Positions 16,919 through 25,323 of a stretch of DNA of 64,000 nt are shown one piece after another. The notes beneath the pieces are model-generated. The model was not told where the DNA came from, searched no databases, and saw only the letters and a program-made list of their open reading frames with translations. This stretch comes from Streptosporangium roseum DSM 43021. GTDB taxonomy: Bacteria > Actinomycetota > Actinomycetes > Streptosporangiales > Streptosporangiaceae. Within the stretch, counting starts at the first letter, position 1. The number at the start of each line of letters is the position of its first letter. The position numbers were made by a program, and so were the translations under genes. The stretch lies in assembly GCF_000024865.1 (NCBI RefSeq), contig NC_013595.1, positions 3,472,001 to 3,536,000 of the forward strand, read 5' to 3'.

Positions 16919-18940
16919 ATGTGTGACGATCCGGCCATGCCCCCCGCCGTGGCGCGGGCCCTGGAGGAGTACCGGGCGCTGCTCGCCGAACACGGGGTGA
17001 CCTGGGGCGAGGACCCCATCCCCTACGTCAGGTCCATGACCGCCGACGCCTACCTGATGGGCACCACGACCTTCCGGGACGTCTGCCAGGGCATGCTCCG
17101 GGCCCGTTACCCGCAGGCGTCCTCCGGCGAGCTGGCGGGGCGCTTCGCCGAGCTGGACATGGACGAGGTCGTGCGCAACGTCCTGGCGGGCAGGGTGTCG
17201 GACAACCTCGCGGCCCTCCGGCTCACCGGGGAGGGCCTCGCGGTCGAGGCGCACCCGCTGGCCGTACTGGACGGCGGGCCCCTGCGCACGACGCTGCTGG
17301 TCGACTCCGCCCGCGACGAGCCGGTCACCGTGCTGGTGGACGGCCGGGCGCACGAGATCGGCCCGCGCGGCGCGCGCCTCATCAAGATCACCAGCGGGAG
17401 CGAGGTGATCGCCGACGGCGGGCGCGTGGACCTCACGCCCCTGACCCGCCCCGCCGCCGCCGCGCGCCTGCGGCTGCGCGCCGGGTTCCCGTGCAGGTGG
17501 AGCGTGTACGGCGAGCAGGGGCAGGGCTGGTACCCCGAGGGCGCCCCGGCCAGGCGCGACTACCACGTCCTGCCCTACTTCCACGGCGACGACGTGGTGC
17601 TGGACGTCCCGGCCGAGCCGCTGACCGTGCGGGTCTCCAGGGGGATGGAGTACGGCTCCGCCGAGCTGGCGGTCACTCCCGCGGCCGGCGAGGAGACCCT
17701 GGTCGAGCTGGCGCCCGAGCGGATCTACGACGCGGCGGCGCTGGGCTGGTACGGCGGGGACATGCACGCCCACCTCAACTGGGCCGGGGACATGGTCGGC
17801 ACCCCGGCGCTGGCGGCGGCCATGCAGCACGGCGAGGACCTGCACGTGCTCAACCTGGTGGCCGGGAACGTCTCCTCCGAGCGCGTCTACGACTCCGAGG
17901 CGCTGGCACACTGGGCGGGCCGGGACCTGCCGTGGTCGGACGGCACCCACCTGGCCAGGATCGGCGTCGAATACCGCAACGACCTCCTCGGCCACCTCTA
18001 CGCCTTCGGCGTCTCGGCGCCGCCCTCGCGCTTCCACACCGGTTTCCTGGGCACCGCGGACTGGCCGCCCAACAGCGTCGCCTGCGAGGAACTGCGCGGC
18101 CTCGGCGCGCTCCTGGGCTACAGCCACCCGTTCCACAACCCGATCTCCGACACCGACGGCCCCGGCCACCTGCTGTGGCAGGGCCGCAACTGCTCCTCCC
18201 GGGAGATCGTCGCCGACGCCGCCCTCGGCCTGGTGGACAGCCTCGACGTGCTCAACCACACCTCGATCGCCGCGACCGCCGCCGTCTACCGGCACCTGAT
18301 CGGCGCGGGCAACCGGATCGCGGTCACCGCGGGGACCGACGCGATGGTCTCCTTCGCCCGGCGCGGCAACCAGTCCAACCCGCCGGGCTGGGCCCGTGTC
18401 TACGCCCGCGTCGAGGGGCCGCTCACCGCCGGGTCGTTCGCCGAGGCCGTCAGGCGGGGCCGTACGTTCGGCACCACCGGCCCCTGGCTGGAGCTGTCGG
18501 CCGGCGGGCACGGACCCGGTGCCACCCTGGACCTCTCGCCGGGAGAGCGGGTCACGGTCACCGCGAGGTCGGCAGGTCCCGAGGTGGAGAGGCTGGAGAT
18601 CCGCACCGCCGACGGCGTCCTGGCCGAGGGGCCGCCCGCCGAGCTGACCTGCGAGCTGGTCGCCGGCGACCCCACCTACGTCGTCGCCGTGGCCGTCGGC
18701 GGGCCGCACGAGCGCGCCCTCACCGGCGGCGCCTACGCCCATACCAGCCCGGTCTACCTCGACGTCGCCGGCCGTCACGTGGCCAGGGAGCAGGACGTCC
18801 GCTGGTGCCTGGAGTGGCTGGACGGCATGGAGACGCTGCTCCGGCGGCAGGGCACGTTCGAGACCGCCGCGCAGCTCGGCGACCACCTGGAGCTGATCGA
18901 GCGGGCCAGGGAGGTCTACCGCGCCCGCCTGGGCTCATAG
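16919..18940 (+). CDS. CehA/McbA-like (PHP-type) metallohydrolase
   Basis: This 673-residue protein has a central WYGGDMHAHLNW segment at about 277-288, the HxH metal site of the PHP-like CehA/McbA hydrolases. Further conserved His/Asp positions occur in LLGYSHPFHNP and VTAGTDAM. The N-terminal half is a beta-rich ancillary region and the C-terminus adds another beta domain. CehA and McbA hydrolyse carbaryl esters, but most relatives have unknown substrates, so only a hydrolytic metalloenzyme role is assigned. No signal peptide is seen. The gene is monocistronic, starting 8 bp or so after GGGGAGAG. Confidence 0.75.
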   Translation: MCDDPAMPPAVARALEEYRALLAEHGVTWGEDPIPYVRSMTADAYLMGTTTFRDVCQGMLRARYPQASSGELAGRFAELDMDEVVRNVLAGRVSDNLAALRLTGEGLAVEAHPLAVLDGGPLRTTLLVDSARDEPVTVLVDGRAHEIGPRGARLIKITSGSEVIADGGRVDLTPLTRPAAAARLRLRAGFPCRWSVYGEQGQGWYPEGAPARRDYHVLPYFHGDDVVLDVPAEPLTVRVSRGMEYGSAELAVTPAAGEETLVELAPERIYDAAALGWYGGDMHAHLNWAGDMVGTPALAAAMQHGEDLHVLNLVAGNVSSERVYDSEALAHWAGRDLPWSDGTHLARIGVEYRNDLLGHLYAFGVSAPPSRFHTGFLGTADWPPNSVACEELRGLGALLGYSHPFHNPISDTDGPGHLLWQGRNCSSREIVADAALGLVDSLDVLNHTSIAATAAVYRHLIGAGNRIAVTAGTDAMVSFARRGNQSNPPGWARVYARVEGPLTAGSFAEAVRRGRTFGTTGPWLELSAGGHGPGATLDLSPGERVTVTARSAGPEVERLEIRTADGVLAEGPPAELTCELVAGDPTYVVAVAVGGPHERALTGGAYAHTSPVYLDVAGRHVAREQDVRWCLEWLDGMETLLRRQGTFETAAQLGDHLELIERAREVYRARLGS

Positions 18941-19105
18941 ACGGTCAGCAGCACGCGGCAGCGCGGGGCGTGGGCCTTGATCTCGCGGGCCAAGGTGAGG
19001 GCGGACTCGGACCGGGGGCGGACGCGGACGCGGCCGGCGTCGGGGTGCCGGGTCGCCAGGACCGGCCGGGGCCGCGGTCGGCCGGGGTCGGCACCCGTTT
19101 CGAGG

Positions 19106-19753
19106 TCAGCGCGAGCGGAGAAAGGTCAGCGCGGCGAGCACTCTGCGGTGGTCGTCGGCGTCCGGGCCGAGGTTCAGCTTGGTGTATACACCGGTGACGT
19201 GCTTGGCCACGGCGGCCTCCGACACGTACAGGCGCTGGGCGATCGCACTGTTCGACCGCCCCTCGGCGACCAGCGCGAGCACCTCGCGTTCGCGCGGCGA
19301 GAGCGCGTCCAGCGGATCGTGCGCGCGATGGTGGACCAGCAGCTGGTGGACCACGTCAGGATCGATGACCGTGCCCCCGGCGGCGACCTCACGTACCGCC
19401 TCCACGAACTGGCTGATCGCGCCGATCCGGTCCTTGAGCAGGTAGCCGACGCCGCGCGTGCCGGCCTCCAGCAGTTCCCCGGCCGCAGCCGCCTCGACGA
19501 ACTGCGACAGGACGAGGATGCCGAGCCGGGGATGCTCGCCACGCAGCTGAATGGCGGCCCGCAGCCCCTCGTCGTGGAAGCTCGGCGGCATGCGGACGTC
19601 CACCACGACGACGTCGGGCAGGTCCCGGGCGATGGCGCGCAGCAGCTCGTCGGCGCTGCCCACGGCGGCGACCACCTCGCAGCCGAACCGGGTGAAGATG
19701 CCGGTCAGCCCCTCCCGCAGGAGCACCGCATCCTCGGCGATCATCAACCGCAC
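19106..19753 (-). CDS. NarL/FixJ-family response regulator
   Basis: This 215-residue regulator has a receiver domain (phospho-Asp in VVVVDVRMP, switch Ser/Thr in VLSQF, Lys in YLLKD) and a C-terminal LuxR-type helix-turn-helix (LSPREREVLALVAEGRSNSA, VSEAAVAKHVTGVYTKL). The receiver insertion MPPSFHDEGLRAA is typical of this actinobacterial NarL subgroup. GTG at 19753 overlaps the end of the upstream histidine kinase gene by 10 bp. It is the last gene of a three-gene minus-strand operon, and its targets are unknown. Confidence 0.9.
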   Translation of the reverse strand: MRLMIAEDAVLLREGLTGIFTRFGCEVVAAVGSADELLRAIARDLPDVVVVDVRMPPSFHDEGLRAAIQLRGEHPRLGILVLSQFVEAAAAGELLEAGTRGVGYLLKDRIGAISQFVEAVREVAAGGTVIDPDVVHQLLVHHRAHDPLDALSPREREVLALVAEGRSNSAIAQRLYVSEAAVAKHVTGVYTKLNLGPDADDHRRVLAALTFLRSR

Positions 19754-20931
19754 GGCAGCTCCACCCGGATCGCCGTGGGCCCTCCCCGCGGGCTGCTGAG
19801 AGACAGGGTTCCCTCGAGCACGCCGATCCGATCGGCCAGCCCGGTGAGCCCGCTCCCCTTCACGGCGTCGGCTCCGCCGATGCCGTCGTCGTGCACGTCG
19901 AGGGCGAGAAGACGGTCCGACAGCTTCGCCTTGATCGTGATGTTCTGTGCCCTGCTGTGCTTGATCGCGTTGGTGAGGGTTTCCGAGATGCAGAAGTAGG
20001 CCGCCGCCTCCACGCCCGCGGGCGGGCGGCGGGGGAGGTCGAGGTCCAGGGTCACCGGGATGGGGCAGTGGCGGGCCAGGTCGGTGACGGCGACCCCGAG
20101 CCCCCGGTCGGTGAGCGCGGAGGGGTGGATGCCTCTGATGACGCGGCGCAACTCGTCCAGCGCGGCCTGCGTGTGGTCGTAGGCCAGGCCGATGGCTTTC
20201 GCCGTACGTTCCGGGTCTTCCCGTACGTCCAGCCGGGCGAGGCCGAGTTGCATGAGCACGGCGGTGAGCTGGTGCTGAGTGCCGTCGTGCAGATCCCGTT
20301 CGATGCGCCGCCGCTCGGCTTCGAAGGCGTCCACCAGCCGGGCCCGCGACCGGGTCAACTCGATCATCCGCTCCTCGGGGGGCGCGGCGAGCAGACCCCG
20401 CGTCAGCGCCCCCTGCGCCGCGGCCACCACCGTGAACAGGTACGCGCAACCGGCCAGCCCGACCAGCACCACGACGACGGCCGGCAACACCACCAGCGGT
20501 GAGCCGCCAGACGGGAGAGCCGAGGCGTAGGAAAAGACGGTCAACGCCGCCGAAGAGATGACGAGGCCGTTGACCGCAGGCAGGATCGTCGCCCACAGCA
20601 GCGCGTAGCCGATCTCGCGCCAGGCGGTCGGGTCCGCGAAGGAGATCGGCGTTCTCGGCTTCGGCGCAGGGACCGCCGCCGGGTCGATCAGCCTCAGCCG
20701 CCAGCGCTCGAGGGAGGCGATCGGGCCGCTCAGCACGACGGCGACGATCAACAACGTGATCATCGCGATCAGCAGCGCGGTCTGCCGTCCGAAGGCGGCC
20801 ACCACGGCCACCGCAACGCCGCCGGGCAGACTGGTCAGCAGGTAGGCGAGCGCCCGCCAGGGCCATGGCGACCCGAGGAACCGCAGCGGGTTCCCCGTGA
20901 TCGCCAGCCAGAGGGAGGTGACGTTCTTCAT
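19744..20931 (-). CDS. NarL-type membrane sensor histidine kinase
   Basis: This 395-residue kinase has four probable transmembrane helices in the first 175 residues, followed by a HisKA_3 dimerisation domain with the phospho-acceptor in ERDLHDGTQHQL and an HATPase_c domain (ISETLTNAIKHS, DDGIGGA, GLTGLADRI). It pairs with the downstream LuxR-type regulator. Its start codon touches the stop of the preceding gene (TGATG), so the 249-residue upstream protein may be an accessory sensor component. Confidence 0.9.
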   Translation of the reverse strand: MKNVTSLWLAITGNPLRFLGSPWPWRALAYLLTSLPGGVAVAVVAAFGRQTALLIAMITLLIVAVVLSGPIASLERWRLRLIDPAAVPAPKPRTPISFADPTAWREIGYALLWATILPAVNGLVISSAALTVFSYASALPSGGSPLVVLPAVVVVLVGLAGCAYLFTVVAAAQGALTRGLLAAPPEERMIELTRSRARLVDAFEAERRRIERDLHDGTQHQLTAVLMQLGLARLDVREDPERTAKAIGLAYDHTQAALDELRRVIRGIHPSALTDRGLGVAVTDLARHCPIPVTLDLDLPRRPPAGVEAAAYFCISETLTNAIKHSRAQNITIKAKLSDRLLALDVHDDGIGGADAVKGSGLTGLADRIGVLEGTLSLSSPRGGPTAIRVELPCG

Positions 20932-21680
20932 CAGCCCTTGATCGTCCGAGTGACCTTGCCCTTGGCGTTCAGGAACTGGATCCGGGGGTTGCCGTCCTGG
21001 TCGACCCGCATCACGATGCGCGGCGTGCCCTTGCCGTCGGCGAGCGTCACCGCCGACGACTTGTCGGGGTTCTTGCCGATGAAGACCCGCTGCGGGCTCG
21101 GGTACTTCTTCCTGTACGCGGCCATCGCCTGGTCCCGCGCCGGGCCGGGCGGCATCTGCTCGATCTTCTTGTACTCCTCGAAGGACGCCGGAAGGGGCGC
21201 CCCGGGCCGGTCATTGACCGCTAGGCCGACGCCTCGAAGGCCCTCTTGTTCCATGTACCGGAGAACGAGGGTCTGGTCCTGCTTGTACTGGTCGAAGGAG
21301 AGCTGCCCGACCGCCCACGGCTTTCCGCCGTTGACACCGTTGTCGGTGCCCAGGCCGCCGGACTCATCCCCCTCGCCGTTATAAAACGTCATGCCCGGCC
21401 GCGTGCCGGCGTTGCCCAGATCGACGCCGTTCACGACCACGCCCGGCGACCTCTCCTTGTTGCTCAAGACCATGCGCGGCTTGCCGTCCGGCTCCACCAC
21501 GTTGATCCGCTCGACCTCGATCTCGTCGAATTTGGCCTTACCGCCGTCCTGCGCGACGGCTTCCCCGCTGTCGGCCACGATCGCCGCCGTGGCGACCGCG
21601 GCGGCCACTGCGGTGATCAGGCAAACCTGCATCCGCCGGAGTTGCCGCTTGACCTTCACGATTTCCAGTGACGCATCCAT
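20931..21680 (-). CDS. Membrane-anchored protein of unknown function, first gene of a two-component operon
   Basis: This 249-residue protein has a short basic N-terminus, one hydrophobic segment at about 16-38 and a predicted extracytoplasmic remainder. Short beta repeats with the pattern GxPRMVLSN, GTPRIVMRVDQDG and GNPRIQFLN suggest a repetitive beta-strand fold. I do not recognise a named family. It is coupled to the sensor kinase by a 1-bp stop/start overlap, which points to a role in signal perception. The sequence between the beta segments is acidic and Gly-rich. Confidence 0.7.
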   Translation of the reverse strand: MDASLEIVKVKRQLRRMQVCLITAVAAAVATAAIVADSGEAVAQDGGKAKFDEIEVERINVVEPDGKPRMVLSNKERSPGVVVNGVDLGNAGTRPGMTFYNGEGDESGGLGTDNGVNGGKPWAVGQLSFDQYKQDQTLVLRYMEQEGLRGVGLAVNDRPGAPLPASFEEYKKIEQMPPGPARDQAMAAYRKKYPSPQRVFIGKNPDKSSAVTLADGKGTPRIVMRVDQDGNPRIQFLNAKGKVTRTIKG

Positions 21681-21826
21681 GCCTTCGATGATCTTAGCTG
21701 CCTTGGTGGTTGACGATAGGGCTGCTTACCGATCAGGGGTAGAGGTCCTTCCACCTCTGTTCCTCAACCCCGGAGCCGCCGGAGTCAGCTCTCGGCCTCC
21801 TCGGCCGGCAGCAAGAATTAAGGTTT

Positions 21827-21840
21827 GACTTATATAAGTC
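21827..21840. promoter_or_regulatory. 14-bp perfect palindrome upstream of the ArsR remnant
   Basis: GACTTATATAAGTC is a perfect palindrome in an A/T-rich patch 20 bp before the truncated ArsR reading frame. Its form and position match an ArsR-family operator overlapping a promoter. Confidence 0.5.
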
Positions 21841-21860
21841 GTTACTGAAATCATGGATCC

Positions 21861-22058
21861 GTGCATGCCTACGCCGTCGACGCCCAGCCGTTGCAGGAGG
21901 TCGACGTCCGGCTGGAGCACTTCCGGCGGTTTCGGAACCAGCGCCTGGACGCGCTGAGCACCGAACTCGCGCGGGGCAAGCGCGAACGCGGTGAACGGCG
22001 CGGAGACGGGCCGTCGGGGGGCGGCAGACCACCCACCAAGAGCGAGGAAGACACGTGA
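21861..22058 (+). pseudogene. Truncated ArsR-family regulator (winged-helix part missing)
   Basis: The 65-codon frame encodes only the C-terminal signature of ArsR-type regulators that accompany SRPBCC genes: AQPLQEVDVRLEHFRRF, then LDALSTELARGKRERGER. The DNA-binding winged helix that should precede it is absent. An in-frame stop lies at 21846-21848 and no ArsR-like sequence occurs in the other frames upstream. The stop overlaps the next start (GTGA), as in intact ArsR-SRPBCC operons. The simplest reading is an internal deletion that fused the promoter region to the 3' third of the gene. A real small protein from GTG at 21861 remains possible. Confidence 0.65.
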
Positions 22059-22708
22059 TCGACGTCATCAACCAGGTCAACGCCGTCCACCGGGAGATCG
22101 GCGACCAGCCCGTCAGCACGGGTGCGGGGCGCTCGGTGCTGCTGCGCCGTACCTACGACGCCGCGATCGAGGACGTCTGGGGTGCCTGCACCGAGCCCGA
22201 CCGGATCGGCCGGTGGCTGGGGCCGGTCAGCGGTGATCTCCGCCCGGGCGGCACCTTTCAGCTCGAGGGCAACGCCGGCGGGGAGATCCTGCGCTGCGAG
22301 GAGCCGCACCTGCTCAAGGTGACCTGGACCATGGGAGGAGGCATGGCCACCGAGGTCGAGGTTCGCCTCTCTGCGGGCGAGGACGGCGACACCGTCTTCG
22401 AGCTGGAGCACGCTTCCCCCGCCGAGTTCGTCGACGAGATGCTGCGCGCCTACGGCCCCGGCGGCACCATCGGCATCGGCGCCGGCTGGGACCTCGCCCT
22501 CCTCGGCCTGGACCTGCACCTGCGCGGCGAGGGCCTCGACCCGGCGACCTGGGAGAACGCGCCGGAGGTCAAGGAGTTCGCGGTGCGCAGCAGCCAAGCC
22601 TGGGGACAGGCGATCCAGGCCGCCTGGGGCACCAGCGACGACGACATCGCCGCGGCGGTCGCGTTCGCAACCCAGCACTACGCCCCCCACGACGAGACAG
22701 GACACTGA
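22055..22708 (+). CDS. SRPBCC (AHSA1-like) domain protein
   Basis: This 217-residue START/Bet v 1-like protein has the typical entry strand RSVLLRRTYDAAIEDVW, TEPDRIGRWLGPV, and a C-terminal helix GWDLALLGLDLHL lining the pocket. Members bind hydrophobic ligands or act as Hsp90-activator-like proteins; actinobacterial copies are commonly encoded next to an ArsR repressor. Here the repressor is truncated. The GTG start overlaps the ArsR-remnant stop by 4 bp, and an AlkD-like gene follows one base after the stop. Confidence 0.85.
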   Translation: MIDVINQVNAVHREIGDQPVSTGAGRSVLLRRTYDAAIEDVWGACTEPDRIGRWLGPVSGDLRPGGTFQLEGNAGGEILRCEEPHLLKVTWTMGGGMATEVEVRLSAGEDGDTVFELEHASPAEFVDEMLRAYGPGGTIGIGAGWDLALLGLDLHLRGEGLDPATWENAPEVKEFAVRSSQAWGQAIQAAWGTSDDDIAAAVAFATQHYAPHDETGH

Positions 22709-22709
22709 G

Positions 22710-23405
22710 GTGGCCCAGACGATGCCGGCCGGGGCGATGGTGGACGAGGTGATGGCCGAGCTGGCCGAGATCGCCGACCCCAAGACACGCGAGGTGAACG
22801 AGAAACACGGTGACGATCACGGTGTGAACCTCGGCAAGCTGCGCGTGCTCGCCAAGCGGCTGAAGACGCAGCAGGAACTCGCGCGCCGGCTCTGGGAGAC
22901 GGGCGACTCCGCGGCGCGGCTGCTGGCGCTGCTGATCTGCCGCCCGAAGGCGTTCGGGCGCGACGAGCTGGACGCCATGCTGCGCCAGACGCGCACTCCC
23001 AAGGTGCACGCCTGGCTGGTGAACTACGTGGTGAAGGAGAACCCGCACGCCGAAGAGCTGCGCCTGGCCTGGTCCGCCGACCCGGATCCGGTGGTCGCGA
23101 GTGCCGGCTGGGCGCTGACCGCCGACCGGGTGGCCAGGAAGCCCGATGGCCTCGACCTCGCAGGACTGCTCGACGTCATCGAGGCGGAGATGAAGGACGC
23201 CCAGGACCGACTGCAGTGGGAGATGAACAACTGCCTGGCCCGGATCGGGATCGAGCACGCCGAGCACCGCCCCCGTGCAATCGACATCGGTGAGCGCCTC
23301 CAGGTGCTCAAGGACTACCCGACGTCCCCGGGCTGCACATCTCCGTTCGCGCCTACCTGGATCGCCGAGATGGTGCGCCGACAGGGCGACAACACGGTGG
23401 CCTGA
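22710..23405 (+). CDS. DNA alkylation repair (AlkD-like, HEAT-repeat) protein
   Basis: This 231-residue, mostly helical protein resembles AlkD-type DNA glycosylase-like repair proteins: MVDEVMAELAEIADPKTREV at the N-terminus, NLGKLRVLAKRLKTQQELAR, and HEAT-like helices around VHAWLVNYVVKENP. The C-terminus (NNCLARIGIEHAEHRPRA) agrees with the family. The expected role is recognition or excision of bulky cationic alkylated bases. GTG at 22710 directly follows the SRPBCC stop, so the two are co-transcribed. Confidence 0.75.
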   Translation: MAQTMPAGAMVDEVMAELAEIADPKTREVNEKHGDDHGVNLGKLRVLAKRLKTQQELARRLWETGDSAARLLALLICRPKAFGRDELDAMLRQTRTPKVHAWLVNYVVKENPHAEELRLAWSADPDPVVASAGWALTADRVARKPDGLDLAGLLDVIEAEMKDAQDRLQWEMNNCLARIGIEHAEHRPRAIDIGERLQVLKDYPTSPGCTSPFAPTWIAEMVRRQGDNTVA

Positions 23406-23589
23406 TTGACGGTGGCCCGTCGCCTCGGGCATGGGGACAGTCGAGCGGCTGGTGCCGGACGATCGGCGCTCGGTGTGTCTGCCCCGGTGTTGCGCGCCGC
23501 GATCGTTGACCGCTACCGGTAGGCGAGCTGAGCCCGCTCCCCGCCGCACCGCCAACTTCCCCATTCGGCTCCGCGCGCCCAAGCCGCGC

Positions 23590-23865
23590 TCAGGCGGCCT
23601 GGCCGTAGCCGGCCGCGGCGGGTGCTTCGCCACGTAGCGAGGTGAAGTCGACATCCAGGCGGGGGTCGTAGGCGGCGGGGGTGTCGCCGAGTCCGTGGGT
23701 GGAGTATTCGCCGAAGCGGTGGACGTGTTCTGTCAGGTACGGCGAGACCTGCGCCAGGTCCTCCGGGTCGATCGGTCGGCCCTCCTGTTGCAGCCGGCGG
23801 ACGACCCCGGCTCGTACTGGCCGTCGGATCCACCGAACCAGGACGAAGCCCACCTTAATGATCAA
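23590..23865 (-). pseudogene. C-terminal remnant of a Tn3-family transposase
   Basis: Up to 91 codons encode a tail resembling Tn3-family TnpA C-termini: RRLQQEGRPIDPEDLAQVSP, then YLTEHVHRFGEYSTHGLG and DPRLDVDF. The catalytic part (about 900 residues) is absent, and no resolvase or clear 38-bp terminal inverted repeat was found nearby. The remainder of the 23406-23926 stretch holds no recognisable gene. This is a decayed trace of an old insertion. Confidence 0.6.
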
Positions 23866-23926
23866 GGGGCAGTCCCACGGCCCGTTTCTGCCGTATACCG
23901 GCTGTACCCCTACGCAAGGGGGGGGA

Positions 23927-24544
23927 CTACGGGGTGCATGACCCCTTGCTGTCGGTGACTCGCAGGCTCAGCGTCGTGCCGTAGTGCTGGCGCATGCTCT
24001 GGCCGGCGGGCGGGTCCTGGGTGCAGACGGTGCGTTCGAGGTGCGAACTGTCGTCGTATCCCTCGGTCACGATGGGCCGGCTGCCGACGAGCGGGAAGCC
24101 GAGCTGCAAGGCGGCCTGTTTCGCCTCATTGCCGGTCTTGCCGACGAAGTTCGGCACGACGGGCCAGGTGGTGACGCGGCCGTCGGGTGGGCAGGGCACC
24201 TGCGGGGGCAGGAAACCGAACTCCACCTTCTTCGCCTGAGAGTCCTCGACCTGCGTGCAGACGATCCAGGTACCGGAGTAGGACTCACCGTCGAACAGAT
24301 GACCGTCCGGCAGGGCCTTGTACGCGGTGGCGTAGGCGGGCCAGGAGCGCCCCAGCTCGCCGCTGACGGCGTCGAGCGTCTTTCCTTTGAAGGAAGGCAA
24401 TGCAGGTGACGGACGTTGCGATTGTGCGCCGTTTCCCTCACTCGCTCGGGTGGAGGCGTTGTCCTCGCCCCCGCCCGAGCAGGCCGCCAGGCTGAGCAGA
24501 GGCACTGTCAACAGAGCGAGAACAAGGGGCTTGACCTCCACCAT
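23927..24544 (-). CDS. PASTA-domain lipoprotein
   Basis: This 205-residue protein has a lipoprotein signal peptide with lipobox LAAC (Cys at about 22), a Ser/Gly-rich linker and two PASTA-like units. The second is clear: VVPNFVGKTGNEAKQAALQL followed by a DPPAGQ segment. PASTA domains bind muropeptides or peptidoglycan in penicillin-binding proteins and PknB-type kinases. A free lipoprotein with this domain is common in actinomycetes and probably acts at the cell wall. Four extra cysteines could form disulfides outside the membrane. Confidence 0.78.
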   Translation of the reverse strand: MVEVKPLVLALLTVPLLSLAACSGGGEDNASTRASEGNGAQSQRPSPALPSFKGKTLDAVSGELGRSWPAYATAYKALPDGHLFDGESYSGTWIVCTQVEDSQAKKVEFGFLPPQVPCPPDGRVTTWPVVPNFVGKTGNEAKQAALQLGFPLVGSRPIVTEGYDDSSHLERTVCTQDPPAGQSMRQHYGTTLSLRVTDSKGSCTP

Positions 24545-24820
24545 ATGCTGCTCCCGAGCGTGATCGGATGTACGCGACGATCATGGCTGTCTTCGCGCCG
24601 CAGGGCAACCGCGCCGGTGATTGTCCGGGTCGGGAAAGACACCGGCATGTCCGGGGTTGAGGAACGGCGAAGAAAACAATGGATGCGCAGGTCAGCGGCC
24701 AGACTTCCAGGGTGTGATCCAAGGCCTGCACGGGTGCTCCGACCTGAGTGTCCGTCGAAAATCTCCCCGATACCACCGGGCCCCCTGACGCCCGGCGGTC
24801 CCGGACCTAAACTGCGGTTC
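24545..24820 (+). promoter_or_regulatory. Divergent PASTA lipoprotein/soxR intergenic region
   Basis: No gene is seen. At the soxR side, TAAACT (24808-24813) fits TANNNT and ends 7 nt before ATG at 24821, suggesting a leaderless transcript that begins with a very short reading frame. Confidence 0.45.
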
Positions 24821-24883
24821 ATGTCCGCGCAGGGCGGCCGGCCCGCCGGATCCGCGATGACCGCCAGGGAGCCGACCGGATGA
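24821..24883 (+). CDS. Possible 20-residue leader peptide overlapping soxR
   Basis: A 20-codon frame starts with ATG 7 nt after a -10-like TAAACT and ends with a TGA inside the soxR start (ATGA overlap). The peptide is Gly/Ala/Pro/Arg-rich and has no recognisable family. It may simply be an upstream frame that couples ribosomes into soxR. No conservation evidence is available. Confidence 0.35.
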   Translation: MSAQGGRPAGSAMTAREPTG

Positions 24884-25311
24884 TCACCAAGGAACTGACC
24901 GTCGGCGAGCTGGCCGAGCGCAGCGGCGTGGCGACCTCCGCGCTGCGCTTCTACGAGCGGGAGGGGCTCATCCACAGCCGGCGCACCACCGGCAACCAGC
25001 GCCGCTACCACCGCGCCACCCTCCGCCGGGTCGCGTTCATCCGCGCCTCGCAGAGCGTCGGCATGCCGCTGTCGGTGATCGGGGAGGTGCTGGCCCTCCT
25101 GCCCGCCGACGCCCCGCCCACCCGCGAGTTCTGGGTCCGGGCCTCCGAGTGCTGGAGCAGGGAGATCAACGCCCGCATCGAGAAGATGGAGCGGATGCGT
25201 GACCGCTTCACCGAGTGCATCGGCTGCGGCTGCCTGTCGTTCGAGCAGTGCGCGCTGGTCAACCCCGGCGACGAGCTCGCCGGCCAGGGGCCGGGAGCCC
25301 GGCGCCTCTGA
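24880..25311 (+). CDS. soxR: Redox-sensing MerR-family regulator SoxR
   Basis: This 143-residue regulator has a MerR-type helix-turn-helix (TVGELAERSGVATSALRFYE), a dimerisation helix, and the [2Fe-2S]-binding motif CIGCGCLSFEQC with Cys113, 116, 118 and 124. That spacing is diagnostic of SoxR. In actinomycetes SoxR responds to redox-active metabolites such as quinones and controls oxidoreductase and transport genes rather than soxS. Its likely self-operator was not identified with confidence. AGGGAG precedes the ATG. A DinB-like gene follows 12 bp downstream. Confidence 0.92.
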   Translation: MITKELTVGELAERSGVATSALRFYEREGLIHSRRTTGNQRRYHRATLRRVAFIRASQSVGMPLSVIGEVLALLPADAPPTREFWVRASECWSREINARIEKMERMRDRFTECIGCGCLSFEQCALVNPGDELAGQGPGARRL

Positions 25312-25323
25312 GAGGATCGTCCG

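Noticed and set aside
18925..19105. Minus-strand frame with a receiver-like peptide between the metallohydrolase and response regulator
   Set aside because: The stretch around SALTLAREIKAHAPRC looks protein-like, but it has no start codon context and is too short to call. It could be a decayed response-regulator fragment.
23406..23926. Intact Tn3-like transposon
   Set aside because: Only the C-terminal transposase remnant is present. No catalytic core, resolvase or convincing terminal inverted repeats were found.
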